Below the pieces are notes generated by a model. The model did no database searches and was not told the origin of the DNA. It saw only the letters and a program-made list of their open reading frames with translations. From Plesiomonas shigelloides (GTDB lineage Bacteria; Pseudomonadota; Gammaproteobacteria; Enterobacterales; CAMTGL01), in assembly GCF_900087055.1 (NCBI RefSeq), contig NZ_LT575468.1, positions 1,922,001 through 1,986,000 of the forward strand: 64,000 nt of DNA, read 5' to 3'. Positions 63,812 to 64,000 of the stretch are shown here, piece by piece (the stretch's first letter is position 1; every line of letters begins with the position of its first letter). The translations under genes were made by a program, and so were the position numbers.

Positions 63812-64000
63812 TTAGCGACTCCCTGATGGCACATTCCCCAAACGCCGAGCCATCCAGCGCTGAGACAATCGAGTAAGTTCAGCTTTGCGTTGCGGATACT
63901 CCATCCCCATATCCAACAATGTGATGTTGGTGCTCTCCAAATAAGACATATGCTCCAACTGGTCGGCCGTCATTGCATCACGCGGCTCACCCTCAATACC
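63812..64000 (-). CDS. 3' end of an unidentified gene, cut by the window edge
   Basis: The minus strand carries an open frame of 62 codons from the window edge to a TAA at 63812-63814. The C-terminus includes TADQLEHMSYLESTNITLL and RLSQRWMARRLGNVPSGSR. It reads without stops and its composition is protein-like, helical and basic. The family is not recognised. A terminator hairpin follows it. Confidence 0.65.
   Translation of the reverse strand, partial: GIEGEPRDAMTADQLEHMSYLESTNITLLDMGMEYPQRKAELTRLSQRWMARRLGNVPSGSR

Overview
The window looks like the chromosome of a facultatively anaerobic gammaproteobacterium near the Enterobacterales/Vibrionales/Aeromonadales. FNR is almost identical to the E. 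coli protein as I remember it. It lies next to a complete cbb3 oxidase cluster, which E. coli lacks, and the window also has MiaE, PnuC, an EF-P/EarP pair and an ERIC-type repeat. A Plesiomonas-like organism is my best guess. It is an inference, not an identification.

Chromosomal part (1-33.7 kb): sodB, aphA, a large RCC1-repeat membrane protein, a pnuC-nucleoside phosphorylase pair behind a Crp/Fnr-type regulator, miaE, a UDG-superfamily-like protein overlapping a CatB-type acetyltransferase, an ERIC-like repeat, a YqhD-type alcohol dehydrogenase, a DUF3581 protein and fadM. The respiratory block follows: ccoNOQP, the assembly genes fixH-fixI-fixS, a TauE/SafE-like protein, fnr with an FNR box in its own promoter, and uspE. 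After it come a CDF transporter, an unannotated 30-residue gene, a SIMPL protein, ttcA, efp and earP, ybiT, a LapD-like c-di-GMP receptor and yaeQ.

Accessory part (33.7-39.8 kb): a two-gene unit on the + strand pairs a 437-residue protein with proteasome/HslV-type Ntn-hydrolase features (Thr exposed after the initiator Met, Asp17, a downstream Lys) with a 55-residue basic protein through an ATGA overlap. Next come a decayed REP-associated (RAYT) transposase and a 1,177-residue protein that looks like a Cap4/Mrr-type nuclease fused to a large helical region without a P-loop. The last is probably anti-phage defence cargo at the end of the prophage.

Prophage (about 39.9-62.2 kb, late genes on the - strand): a chimera with a lambda-type packaging and head module (Nu1, A, W, B, C with nested scaffold, D, E, FI, FII, Z) and a P2-type contractile tail (V, W, J, I, fibre, Tfa, FI sheath, FII tube, frameshifted tail chaperone, T, U, X, D). 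I find a cos site upstream of the small terminase: a cosN-like palindrome, a 13-base match to remembered lambda sequence, and three repeats that look like cosB R-sites. On the other side of cos lies an opposite-strand pliG (g-type lysozyme inhibitor) in the position of lambda bor, then nested Rz/Rz1. Integrase, repressor, replication genes, holin and endolysin are not visible in the window. Several terminator-like hairpins punctuate the late operon. Beyond the prophage are a sugar O-acetyltransferase, a secreted protein and the 3' end of an unidentified gene.
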